DNA of 64,000 bases from the NCBI RefSeq assembly GCF_020731415.2, contig NZ_CP088273.1, forward strand, positions 2,671,001-2,735,000, written 5' to 3'. Shown here piece by piece: positions 20,205 through 26,656 of this stretch (within the stretch, counting starts at the first letter, position 1; each line of letters opens with the position of its first letter). The position numbers and the translations under genes were made by a program. The notes beneath the pieces were generated by a model. The model saw only the letters and a list, made by a program, of their open reading frames with translations, did not search any database and was not told the origin of the DNA. The stretch is from Phyllobacterium sp. T1293 (lineage in GTDB: Bacteria > Pseudomonadota > Alphaproteobacteria > Rhizobiales > Rhizobiaceae).

Positions 20205-20467
20205 GACGGGCGATCCATAAGGGGAACGCGGAAGTCTTGGTATTGGTAGTCTAGTCAGTGCGTTCCCCGGAGATTTTCCTGTTTTGTCAAGAAACTCCCG
20301 GATCACCCGTCCCGATGACTGATTTTACCCTTGTGAGATAAAACCTTTCCCCTGCGGTTGGGGTCTCCCCGCAGGTGAAATCACCGATCCTTTCCTGACT
20401 TCAGAAGGTTTCCGGAGCATTCCCGCCGGAAAGGACACCATCAGAATAAGCGAGGTGGGATGGTGTT
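20205..20467. other. Multi-stem intergenic element, possible structured RNA or palindromic repeat
   Basis: A dense set of complementary arms is visible. GACGGGCGATCC (20205-20216) pairs with 20300-20311 at 11 of 12 positions. Nested inside, GGGGAACGC (20221-20229) pairs perfectly with 20260-20268. Then CCTGCGG (20351-20357) pairs with 20369-20375, GGTG-AAAT-CACC forms a hairpin at 20374-20385, TTTCCGG (20409-20415) pairs with 20426-20432, and ACACCATC (20435-20442) pairs with 20459-20466, followed 16 bases later by a run of eight T. I recognise no known riboswitch or ncRNA in it. The strand is unknown; the T-run favours plus. Confidence 0.35.
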
Positions 20468-20518
20468 GGATAAGTTGGCACGTTTTTTTTGAAAATGAGT
20501 GGTTGCAGCGATTGTTGT

Positions 20519-20688
20519 GCGTGGTTCGACAGGCTCACCATGAGGGAGATGGGTGGGTTGCAGGGAGCCAAGTTCTGTACCCTTCGTTCTGCAACCTTAG
20601 CGCTGCACCTTTATGTGCTGCAATCTCAACGATTAGCATTGCATCCTCACTCTCCCTCATGGTGAGCTTGTCGAACCACGAACCACGC
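20519..20688. repeat. MITE-like element with 29-base inverted ends
   Basis: GTGGTTCGACAGGCTCACCA plus TGAGGGAGA at 20521-20549 is the reverse complement, with one mismatch, of the copy at about 20651-20679. About 100 bases lie between. The interior holds GCGCTGCACCTTTATGTGCT followed by a GCAATCTC stretch that recurs at about 22038-22070. No transposase gene or target duplication was seen. Confidence 0.72.
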
Positions 20689-20724
20689 ACACCGCTTCTG
20701 CAATCTTTGCGATCTCATCTGAAC

Positions 20725-21258
20725 TCAGTGGTTCATTCCGCGATCAGCACCGTTCATTTTCTGCACTTTCATCTCAACGGGACAATCGGGTCCGCAGGCT
20801 GATTCATCGCACAGTCTGCAAAGATGATCAGATTGATCGCGATCGATTGTCAGGTTTTCCAGCATTTCGGACGCCAGACCGTGCAGAACATCCTGCTTTT
20901 GCGGCGACAGGTTGACGAGTGCTTTCGCAAGCACCGCCGCACGGGCGTTGATCAAAGCCTCGCGAATGCGTTGTCCTTCAGGGGTAAGTTGCGGCGTTAC
21001 TTCACGCTTGTCCTTGCCCGATGCTTTGATAACAAGACCGGCGCTGACAAGCACCTCAACCGTTCGCACGATCACGGAATGGCTGAGCCCGGCAATGGTC
21101 GCAATGTCCCGGAGCGTCAGATTGGGATAATGACCCAATGCCACCAGAGTCGCGCAACCAGCGGTTCCGACACCACTGCTTTTCTGCACAGCTTCAATCT
21201 GCGCATCAGCAAGTGCCAATGCCAGGGCTCCCAGTAAATTTACCAGTTGTGAATTCAT
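20725..21258 (-). CDS. MarR-family transcriptional regulator with Cys-rich C-terminal tail
   Basis: The 177-residue protein has the MarR winged helix: LRDIATIAGLSHSVIVRTVE (recognition helix about 50-75), VSAGLVIKASGKDKREVTPQ (wing) and LTPEGQRI. Helices flank it for dimerisation. The last 25 residues carry a cluster of five Cys in HLCRLCDESACGPDCPVE, unusual for MarR and suggestive of metal or thiol sensing. ATG 21258 is preferred over the ATG at 21285 because GGA lies about 10 bases upstream and an AT-rich imperfect palindrome (21268-21297) would otherwise lie inside the gene. No partner gene is adjacent. Confidence 0.85.
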   Translation of the reverse strand: MNSQLVNLLGALALALADAQIEAVQKSSGVGTAGCATLVALGHYPNLTLRDIATIAGLSHSVIVRTVEVLVSAGLVIKASGKDKREVTPQLTPEGQRIREALINARAAVLAKALVNLSPQKQDVLHGLASEMLENLTIDRDQSDHLCRLCDESACGPDCPVEMKVQKMNGADRGMNH

Positions 21259-21267
21259 CTGCGTCCA

Positions 21268-21297
21268 TATATATGTGTGTTGCATACATTTATATAT
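21268..21297. promoter_or_regulatory. AT-rich imperfect palindrome upstream of the MarR gene
   Basis: TATATATGTGTG and CATACATTTATATA are imperfect inverted copies flanking a short centre (TTG), ending about 10 bases from the chosen MarR start. MarR proteins usually bind AT-rich palindromes overlapping their own promoter, so autorepression is plausible. No binding evidence. Confidence 0.4.
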
Positions 21298-21582
21298 TTA
21301 GGACTTTAATTCATTTTTATCCCACGGAAAAGCGGGAGACCCCATAAATGACGCAGCATCAACAGGCCAAACATCAATATGCGAATAACCAACTGATATT
21401 GCTTACTTATTGCCGTGTAGGTATCGGAGCGGCAATGGTGTTGTTCCTTGTACAGCGGCTTTATTCCAGTTTGGAAGCATCTCGGAAGCACGTCTCATCA
21501 GATCGTTAGAAAACCAATCTCTTTGGTAATTTTCGAATCTTTTCAGACGCTGTGCTCTCACAAAGACTAAAACAGGCACCAC
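21286..21582. other. Intergenic stretch without a supported gene
   Basis: These roughly 300 bases upstream of the MarR gene contain the MarR promoter region and otherwise no ORF with credible composition or ribosome site. No tRNA or known RNA motif was seen. It leads into the palindromic repeat elements at 21583-22170. Confidence 0.4.
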
Positions 21583-21723
21583 CTTACTCTCTCCCAAAGT
21601 GGGGAGGGTCGAACCGAAGGTTCGGGGGATGAATTGGCACATCTGTTGAATCGTGATCTCCGAGCATTTACCCCCCACCCCGCTGCTGCGCAGCGACCCT
21701 CCCCACGTTGGGGGAGGGTAAGG
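21583..21723. repeat. Palindromic element with 30-base imperfect inverted ends
   Basis: The left end (21583-21612, starting CCTTACTCTCTCCCAAAGTG) is closely matched by the reverse complement of the right end (21694-21723, ending GGGGGAGGGTAAGG). About 80 bases separate them. This family differs in sequence from the GGTTCGACAGGCTCACC repeats and resembles miniature inverted-repeat elements. No coding capacity. Confidence 0.65.
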
Positions 21724-21770
21724 GAGCCAAGGTCTGCAATGATAGAGATTGGTTTTGCAATCAAACCAAA

Positions 21771-22123
21771 CCCCTCATCCTGAGCTTGTCGAAGGGCGCA
21801 ACCATGGTTCTGCAATGCAAAGGTTGCAGAATATAGCTCCCGACATCTCAGCCCTCTCCATCATCACCTCAACCCACTCCGTCATCCTCGGGCTTGACCC
21901 GAGGACCCACGACAAAGGGGAAGGAACGACTACAATTATCGTGCTTCTCGATCATGGTCCTCGGGTCATCCTCGGGTTAAACCCGAGGACTGAGGATGAC
22001 GGAGAGGGGTAGGTTGAAGGCTGCCAAGTTCTGCAACTATTGCGCTGCACCTTTATGTGCTGCAATCTCTGCGATCAGCATTGCATCCACCCAAGCCCCT
22101 CATGGTTGTTATGTCGAACCACG
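21771..22123. repeat. Composite of dispersed palindromic repeats
   Basis: Three pieces are visible. One is a CCTGAGCTTGTCGAAGGGCG half-element (about 21780-21799). The second is an element at about 21879-22002 with ends CCGTCATCCTCGGG and its reverse complement and two internal hairpins, TCCTCGGGCTTGACCCGAGGA (21885-21905) and TCCTCGGGTTAAACCCGAGG (21970-21989). The third is a piece at about 22025-22123 repeating the GCGCTGCACCTTTATGTGCT block of 20.6 kb and ending in a CATGGTTGTTATGTCGAACC copy. No gene is supported. Confidence 0.6.
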
Positions 22124-22142
22124 CACCCCCCTCTGTCCTGTC

Positions 22143-22170
22143 GGACTACCGGGGCGAGCCACGGTAGTCC
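22143..22170. repeat. 9-base perfect inverted repeat
   Basis: GGACTACCG (22143-22151) and CGGTAGTCC (22162-22170) form a perfect stem with a 10-base loop, followed by a run of mixed C and T rather than a clear T-tract. It may be a palindromic unit or a terminator for readthrough from the repeat region. It sits 40 bases before the toxin-antitoxin operators. Confidence 0.45.
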
Positions 22171-22209
22171 CCGGCACTCTTTCTTGACAAACAATAATCC
22201 CACCAATTG

Positions 22210-22251
22210 ATTTCACATGAAATAAACGCTATATTCCTTTCAGATGAAAGG
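22210..22251 (+). promoter_or_regulatory. Tandem palindromic operators of the Xre/RES module
   Basis: ATTTCACATGAAAT (22210-22223) and CCTTTCAGATGAAAGG (22236-22251) are two perfect palindromes sharing the core TTTCA-N2-TGAAA, with centres 27 bases apart. The second covers the ribosome site of the antitoxin gene. This fits cooperative autorepression by the Xre antitoxin or the toxin-antitoxin complex. Confidence 0.65.
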
Positions 22252-22258
22252 TATGATC

Positions 22259-22642
22259 ATGTCGGCACTCACTCAACGCACACCGGAACGCTCCAGCAAG
22301 ACTGCGGTTGTCTCGAAAGCTTTGCTGCGCTCGGCGGAATTGCTCGGGCTGACCGCCAAGGAGCTGTCAACAGTGGTTGGATTGTCGGAGCCGACCATAT
22401 CACGCCTGAAGCGCAGTGAGGACGGCACGCCGCTGACCGGCAAGAGTTACGAACTGGCGCTCCTGTTCATCCGTCTTTACCGCTCCCTCGACGCCATTGT
22501 TGGTGGTGACGATACCGTCGCCCGGCACTGGATACGCACTGACAACAGCATGCTTGGCGGCAAGCCGCTCAACCGCATCAAAACCATTGACGGTCTCGCC
22601 CATGTCCTCGCCTATCTGGACGCCCGACGCGCTCCGATCTGA
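22259..22642 (+). CDS. Xre-family antitoxin with MbcA/ParS/Xre C-terminal domain
   Basis: The 127-residue protein has an N-terminal HTH (LLGLTAKELSTVVGLSEPTI followed by SRLKR) and a C-terminal DUF2384-type toxin-binding domain (ELALLFIRLYRSLDAIVGGD to HVLAYLDARRAPI) with the HWIRTDNSMLGGKPLNRI motif. Antitoxins of RES toxins have exactly this layout. ATG 22259 has GAAAGG 8 bases upstream; the in-frame ATGs at 22244 and 22253 fall within the operator. The toxin gene starts inside it, in another frame, 41 bases before its end. Confidence 0.9.
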   Translation: MSALTQRTPERSSKTAVVSKALLRSAELLGLTAKELSTVVGLSEPTISRLKRSEDGTPLTGKSYELALLFIRLYRSLDAIVGGDDTVARHWIRTDNSMLGGKPLNRIKTIDGLAHVLAYLDARRAPI

Positions 22643-23354
22643 GGCGCGCGACAGACACGGCGCCTGCTGGCGTCTTGTTGAAGCCCAGCACCGCGTTTCC
22701 ACCATGAAACTTGTCGATACGCTCGACGAGCAGGCTCTGCTTGAAGACGAGATCGAGGCGACCAAACCACCGCTGCCGCAAGCCTGTGTACATCTCGACT
22801 ATCTGCTGGCAACGCCGTTCCGCTATGGCCGCTATCCCGGCAATTCGCGCTTCCGGCGCGAGGGCTATTCCCCCGGCGTGTTCTATGCCAGCGAAGTGGT
22901 GGAGACAGCCGTTGCGGAAACAGCCTTCTACCGGTTGCTGTTTTTCAGCGAGAGCCCCGGTACGCCTTGGCCGCGCAATGCGCTGGAATTCACCGCATTT
23001 GAAGCCCGCTATGCCACCAAGCGCGGCATCGATCTGATGGCTGCGCCCTTTGTGCAGCATGCGGAGCACTGGACGCACCTGTCCGATTACTCGGCCTGTC
23101 TTGCGCTTGCCGATGCGGCGCATGAGGCTGAAATCGAGATTATCCGCTACAAGTCGGTGCGCGATCCATCGGGCGGTGCCAATCTCGCGCTGCTCTCCTG
23201 CGCCGCCTTTGCCATGCCCCGCCCGACACACACAACGACGTGGCGGCTGGTCTTCTCCGATTATGGCGTCAAAGCCATTTGCGATCAGCCTGATATCCGG
23301 CTCGGCTTCAGCCGTGCGATCTTTGCCAATGATCCACGCATGGCGCGGCTCTAG
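22602..23354 (+). CDS. RES-domain toxin (NAD-degrading family)
   Basis: The 250-residue protein has the RES fold motifs: FRYGRYPGNSRFRREGYSPG with the conserved Arg, GVFYASEVVETAVAETAFYR with Tyr and Glu, and SDYSACLALADAA for the conserved Ser/Tyr region. RES toxins act as NAD+ phosphorylases or glycohydrolases, and the Xre neighbour neutralises them. ATG 22602 gives the standard start SPIWTPDALRSEARDRHGAC; it overlaps the antitoxin by 41 bases. The 3' end overlaps convergent fghA by 4 bases. Length is normal for the longer RES subgroup. Confidence 0.88.
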   Translation: MSSPIWTPDALRSEARDRHGACWRLVEAQHRVSTMKLVDTLDEQALLEDEIEATKPPLPQACVHLDYLLATPFRYGRYPGNSRFRREGYSPGVFYASEVVETAVAETAFYRLLFFSESPGTPWPRNALEFTAFEARYATKRGIDLMAAPFVQHAEHWTHLSDYSACLALADAAHEAEIEIIRYKSVRDPSGGANLALLSCAAFAMPRPTHTTTWRLVFSDYGVKAICDQPDIRLGFSRAIFANDPRMARL

Positions 23355-24184
23355 CCAAGCCGCGCCGCATGCCAGGCGATGTGATCGGCCATGAAGGTCG
23401 AGATGAAGAAATAGGAATGGTCATAGCCATCGCGCATGTTCAGCGTCAGCGGAATACCGGCGCGCTTGCAGGCGACTTCAAGCAGCCATGGACGCAGGCC
23501 ATCATCGAGAAAACCATCGGCCTTGCCCTGATCCACCAGCAATTCGGGCACCCGGTGGCCATCCTCAATCAACAGCACGCTGTCATAGGCGCGCCAAGCC
23601 GCCTGATCCGTGCCAAGATATTTCTCAAAAGCGGGACGTGACCAGCCCGCAACGCCCGGACGGGTAATGGGTGCAAAGGCCGATACGGACCCGAATCGGC
23701 CAGGGTTTTTGAGCGCCAGCGTGATCGCGCCATGCCCGCCCATGGAGTGGCCGAAAATGCCCTGACGCGCCATATCCACGGGGAAATTAGCGGCGATCAA
23801 CGCAGGCAATTCCTCAGCGATATAACTAGCCATGCGATAATTGGTGGCATAGGGCGCCTGCGTCGCATCGAGATAAAAGCCGGCGCCCTTACCGAATTGC
23901 CAATTGTCCGTTTCGTCGGGCACATGCTCGCCGCGCGGGCTGGTATCCGGGCAGATAATGGCAACGCCATGCTCGGCGGCGGCACGGCGATATTCGCCCT
24001 TGTCCATGACATTCTGATGGGTGCAGGTGAGGCCCGACAGATACCACAGCACCGGCACCGGGCCATCCTTGGCCTGCGGCGGCAGGAAAACCGCAAAGGT
24101 CATGTCGCATTGGCAGGCATCGCTGCGATGACGATAGACCCCTTGCGTACCGTCAAAACTATTGGCGATCGATAACGTTTCCAT
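23351..24184 (-). CDS. fghA: S-formylglutathione hydrolase
   Basis: The 277-residue esterase-D-family alpha/beta hydrolase has GLTCTHQNVMDKGEYRRAA near the start, the nucleophile motif GHSMGGHGA, and DQGKADGFL with YDHSYFFISTFMADH carrying the Asp and His of the triad. It hydrolyses S-formylglutathione to formate and glutathione, the second step of formaldehyde detoxification. It is the last gene of the operon led by the class III alcohol dehydrogenase. ATG 24184 (METLSIAN) has GGGAATTGTC upstream; the 54-base in-frame extension lies over the intergenic gap and the upstream gene. Confidence 0.95.
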   Translation of the reverse strand: METLSIANSFDGTQGVYRHRSDACQCDMTFAVFLPPQAKDGPVPVLWYLSGLTCTHQNVMDKGEYRRAAAEHGVAIICPDTSPRGEHVPDETDNWQFGKGAGFYLDATQAPYATNYRMASYIAEELPALIAANFPVDMARQGIFGHSMGGHGAITLALKNPGRFGSVSAFAPITRPGVAGWSRPAFEKYLGTDQAAWRAYDSVLLIEDGHRVPELLVDQGKADGFLDDGLRPWLLEVACKRAGIPLTLNMRDGYDHSYFFISTFMADHIAWHAARLG

Positions 24185-24212
24185 GACAATTCCCGTGAGA
24201 TTTATGCGTTGA

Positions 24213-24869
24213 TTATTGGCCGAGCGAGACGGCGACATTCACCGCTGCCGCCACAAGAACGGTGTTGAAAAAGAACGAAACAATGGCGTGCAAGAGATTG
24301 ACCTTGCGCATTTCGGTGCTGGTGACAGCGGTATCCGAGGTCTGGGCTGTCATGCCGATGACGAAGGAAAAATAGAGAAACTCGATGCCGCCGGGTTCCT
24401 TTTCGCCGGGAAAATCCAGACCGCCCACATGTTTGCGCGGCGCGTCCTTTGCCCCTTCCGCCGTCTCATCCGGCTGCCAGTAAAGATGCGCATAATGGAT
24501 GGCTGTCATCATATGAATAGTGAACCAGCCAAGCGGCACTGCAGCCAATGCCAGAGAAAGATCCAGCAAATGCGGGTTTTTCTCACTGTTGATCAGCACG
24601 AAAAGCGAGCCCACAGCCACGACAACCGTGCAGAATGTCACGGCAAAAATAATCCAGATCGGCTCATCGGAACGGGCGGCGTTTTTCCTGAGAAAGGCTG
24701 CCGTCAGACGATGAATCTTGAACGCGGAGAGCACGAGATAGACGATGAAAAAAGCATTTGCCCCGATCACATAGGCAAGGCGCGGGTAGAATGCGAGCGA
24801 AAGCACCAGCGCCGCAATACCGATAATCGCTGCAAGATAGAAGGGATTGTGCCGCCGCAATATCAACAT
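24213..24869 (-). CDS. DUF1345 membrane protein
   Basis: The 218-residue protein has about five transmembrane helices and matches the DUF1345 family by its pattern (HRLTAAFLRKNAARSDEP, FTIHMMTAIHYAHLYW, GGIEFLYFSFVIGMTAQTSD). Function is unknown. It sits between the GNAT gene (1-base gap) and fghA (28-base gap) in the formaldehyde operon. Its co-transcription with this pathway is visible; a role in it is not established. Confidence 0.85.
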   Translation of the reverse strand: MLILRRHNPFYLAAIIGIAALVLSLAFYPRLAYVIGANAFFIVYLVLSAFKIHRLTAAFLRKNAARSDEPIWIIFAVTFCTVVVAVGSLFVLINSEKNPHLLDLSLALAAVPLGWFTIHMMTAIHYAHLYWQPDETAEGAKDAPRKHVGGLDFPGEKEPGGIEFLYFSFVIGMTAQTSDTAVTSTEMRKVNLLHAIVSFFFNTVLVAAAVNVAVSLGQ

Positions 24870-24870
24870 C

Positions 24871-25344
24871 CTACCCCGCTTTGGCCGTCACCGGCCTTTG
24901 CATATCCACATGAGGAATATTGTCTTCGAGATATTCCCCGGAAACCGGCAAAAAGCCAAAGGATTCGTAGAATCGCTGCAAATGGCTTTGGGCGGACAAA
25001 GCAATAGGACTATCAGGGTAGCGCCGCTCACATTCGGCAATCGCCTCCGCCATCAACCGGTCACCCAGCCGCTTGCCGCGATGAACAGGCGAGACGACGA
25101 CCCGGCCAATACGTGCATCGCTGCCAGCGCCATGCGGCTGGCGCAGACGGGCGCTTGCCACCAGCTCATCACCGCTGAAAAGCCTGAGATGCAGCGCCTC
25201 AAGATCCTTGCCATCCAATTCCGGATAGGGGCATTTCTGCTCGACAATGAACACGTCAACCCGCATGCGCAGCATGGCATAGAGATCACGCGGGCTGAAT
25301 TCATCAATCCCGCGCACATCCACCGTGTAATCGGCAGGGTTCAT
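24871..25344 (-). CDS. GNAT N-acetyltransferase, ElaA-like
   Basis: The 157-residue protein has the ElaA/GNAT signature LYAMLRMRVDVFIVEQKCPY, PELDGKDLEALHL, and the acetyl-CoA site RIGRVVVSPVHRGKRLGDRL, ending with SAQSHLQRFYESFGFLPVSG. The substrate is unknown. Its start codon overlaps the stop of the dehydrogenase by 1 base (TGATG), so it is coupled to it. Confidence 0.88.
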   Translation of the reverse strand: MNPADYTVDVRGIDEFSPRDLYAMLRMRVDVFIVEQKCPYPELDGKDLEALHLRLFSGDELVASARLRQPHGAGSDARIGRVVVSPVHRGKRLGDRLMAEAIAECERRYPDSPIALSAQSHLQRFYESFGFLPVSGEYLEDNIPHVDMQRPVTAKAG

Positions 25345-26456
25345 CAGAAGACCACAACCGAACGGATCGACTTGCCGTCATGCATCAGATCGAAGGCGGT
25401 GTTGATTTCATCGAGCGGCATGGTGTGGGTGATGAGCGAGTCAATCTCGATCTTGCCTTCCATGTACCAGTCGACGATTTTCGGAACGTCCGTGCGTCCG
25501 CGTGCGCCGCCGAAGGCCGTACCGCGCCAGTTGCGCCCGGTGACAAGCTGGAATGGCCGGGTTGCGATTTCCTTGCCCGCTTCCGCAACACCAATGACAA
25601 TGCTGGTGCCCCAACCACGATGGCAGCATTCCAGCGCCTGCCGCATCACGTTTGTGTTTCCGGTAGCATCGAAGGAGAAATCCGCGCCGCCATCGGTCAA
25701 ATCCTGAATGGCCTGTACAACCTTGTCATTGCCCACTTCATTGGGATTGACGAAATGGGTCATACCGAATTTTTTGGCCATCTGCGCCTTGGCCGGATTG
25801 AGATCAACGCCGATGACCTTGTCCGCACCCACCATGCGCGCACCCTGAATGACATTGAGGCCGATGCCACCAAGACCGAAGACAACCACATTCGCACCGG
25901 GCCAGACCTTGCCCGTATAGATAACCGCGCCAATGCCCGTCGTTACGCCGCAGCCAATATAGCAAATCTTGTCGAATGGCGCGTCCTCGCGCACTTTCGC
26001 CAAGGCGATCTCCGGCAGAATGGTGAAATTGGAGAAGGTAGAGCAGCCCATATAATGGAACACGTCACCGCCATCGCAGGAAAAGCGGCTGGTGCCATCG
26101 GGCATAACGCCCTGCCCCTGCGTCGAGCGAATCGAGGTGCAGAGATTGGAGCGCTGCGACAGGCAGGTTTTGCACTGGCGGCATTCCGGCGTGTAAAGCG
26201 GGATGACATGATCACCGACTTTCAGCGACGTGACGCCAGCGCCGAGTTCGCGCACAATGCCTGCGCCCTCATGGCCAAGAATGGCGGGAAATTTGCCTTC
26301 GGAATCAAGCCCCGAGAGTGTGTAAGCATCCGTATGGCACACGCCGGTGGCCATGACTTCCACCAGAACCTCGCCCGGCTTGGGTCCACCAATCTCGATT
26401 GTCTCGATGGTCAGCGGCTTCTTGGCTTCCCAGGCAACGGCGGCGCGCGATTTCAT
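25344..26456 (-). CDS. adhC: S-(hydroxymethyl)glutathione dehydrogenase / class III alcohol dehydrogenase
   Basis: The 370-residue zinc MDR enzyme carries the catalytic zinc ligands in GVCHTDAYTLSG and GHEGAGIV, the structural zinc cluster ECRQCKTCLSQRSNLC, and the NAD site VFGLGGIGLNVIQGARMVGA. The CSTFSNFTILPEIALAKV and YIGCGVTTGIGAVI segments are typical class III. It oxidises the spontaneous adduct of formaldehyde and glutathione to S-formylglutathione. It leads the operon adhC-GNAT-DUF1345-fghA. AGGGAGAG precedes the ATG at 26456. Confidence 0.96.
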   Translation of the reverse strand: MKSRAAVAWEAKKPLTIETIEIGGPKPGEVLVEVMATGVCHTDAYTLSGLDSEGKFPAILGHEGAGIVRELGAGVTSLKVGDHVIPLYTPECRQCKTCLSQRSNLCTSIRSTQGQGVMPDGTSRFSCDGGDVFHYMGCSTFSNFTILPEIALAKVREDAPFDKICYIGCGVTTGIGAVIYTGKVWPGANVVVFGLGGIGLNVIQGARMVGADKVIGVDLNPAKAQMAKKFGMTHFVNPNEVGNDKVVQAIQDLTDGGADFSFDATGNTNVMRQALECCHRGWGTSIVIGVAEAGKEIATRPFQLVTGRNWRGTAFGGARGRTDVPKIVDWYMEGKIEIDSLITHTMPLDEINTAFDLMHDGKSIRSVVVF

Positions 26457-26537
26457 TCAAACTCTCCCTGATGCGTCTTTTAAGTGCGGTATACTGATTT
26501 GCAGTTGTGCAGGATGATAGCCGGTGTCGTCAATCAA

Positions 26538-26562
26538 ATCGGCGACATTTCCCGTCGCCGAT
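26538..26562. promoter_or_regulatory. 9-base perfect palindrome between adhC and hrpB
   Basis: ATCGGCGAC (26538-26546) and GTCGCCGAT (26554-26562) form a perfect inverted repeat with a 7-base spacer, 80 bases upstream of adhC and about 95 upstream of hrpB. It may be an operator for a formaldehyde-responsive repressor or a hairpin in the hrpB leader. No regulator gene is adjacent, so this is speculative. Confidence 0.4.
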
Positions 26563-26656
26563 CAGGACAACCGGCTGGGAGGGAGGCACAAGGCTATGGA
26601 CTTGCGGCGGTAAACCTTGTCAAAACGGCCTGACATTTCATCCTTGGATTTTGCCC

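Noticed and set aside
19973..22123. Possible CRISPR array
   Set aside because: The repeats are unevenly spaced, in both orientations, with no regular spacers and no cas genes.
19913..22200. Transposase or phage remnant in the repeat-rich region
   Set aside because: No frame shows transposase or integrase motifs; only non-coding palindromic elements are visible.
25380..26471. Large plus-strand ORF opposite adhC (363 codons)
   Set aside because: It is the antisense of a well-conserved alcohol dehydrogenase with zinc and NAD motifs; the frame shows no domain.
26507..26656. N-terminal extension of HrpB
   Set aside because: The first 50 codons are unlike HrpB and cross a palindrome and the adhC promoter region; a GTG at 26657 gives a normal N-terminus, though the exact start is uncertain.
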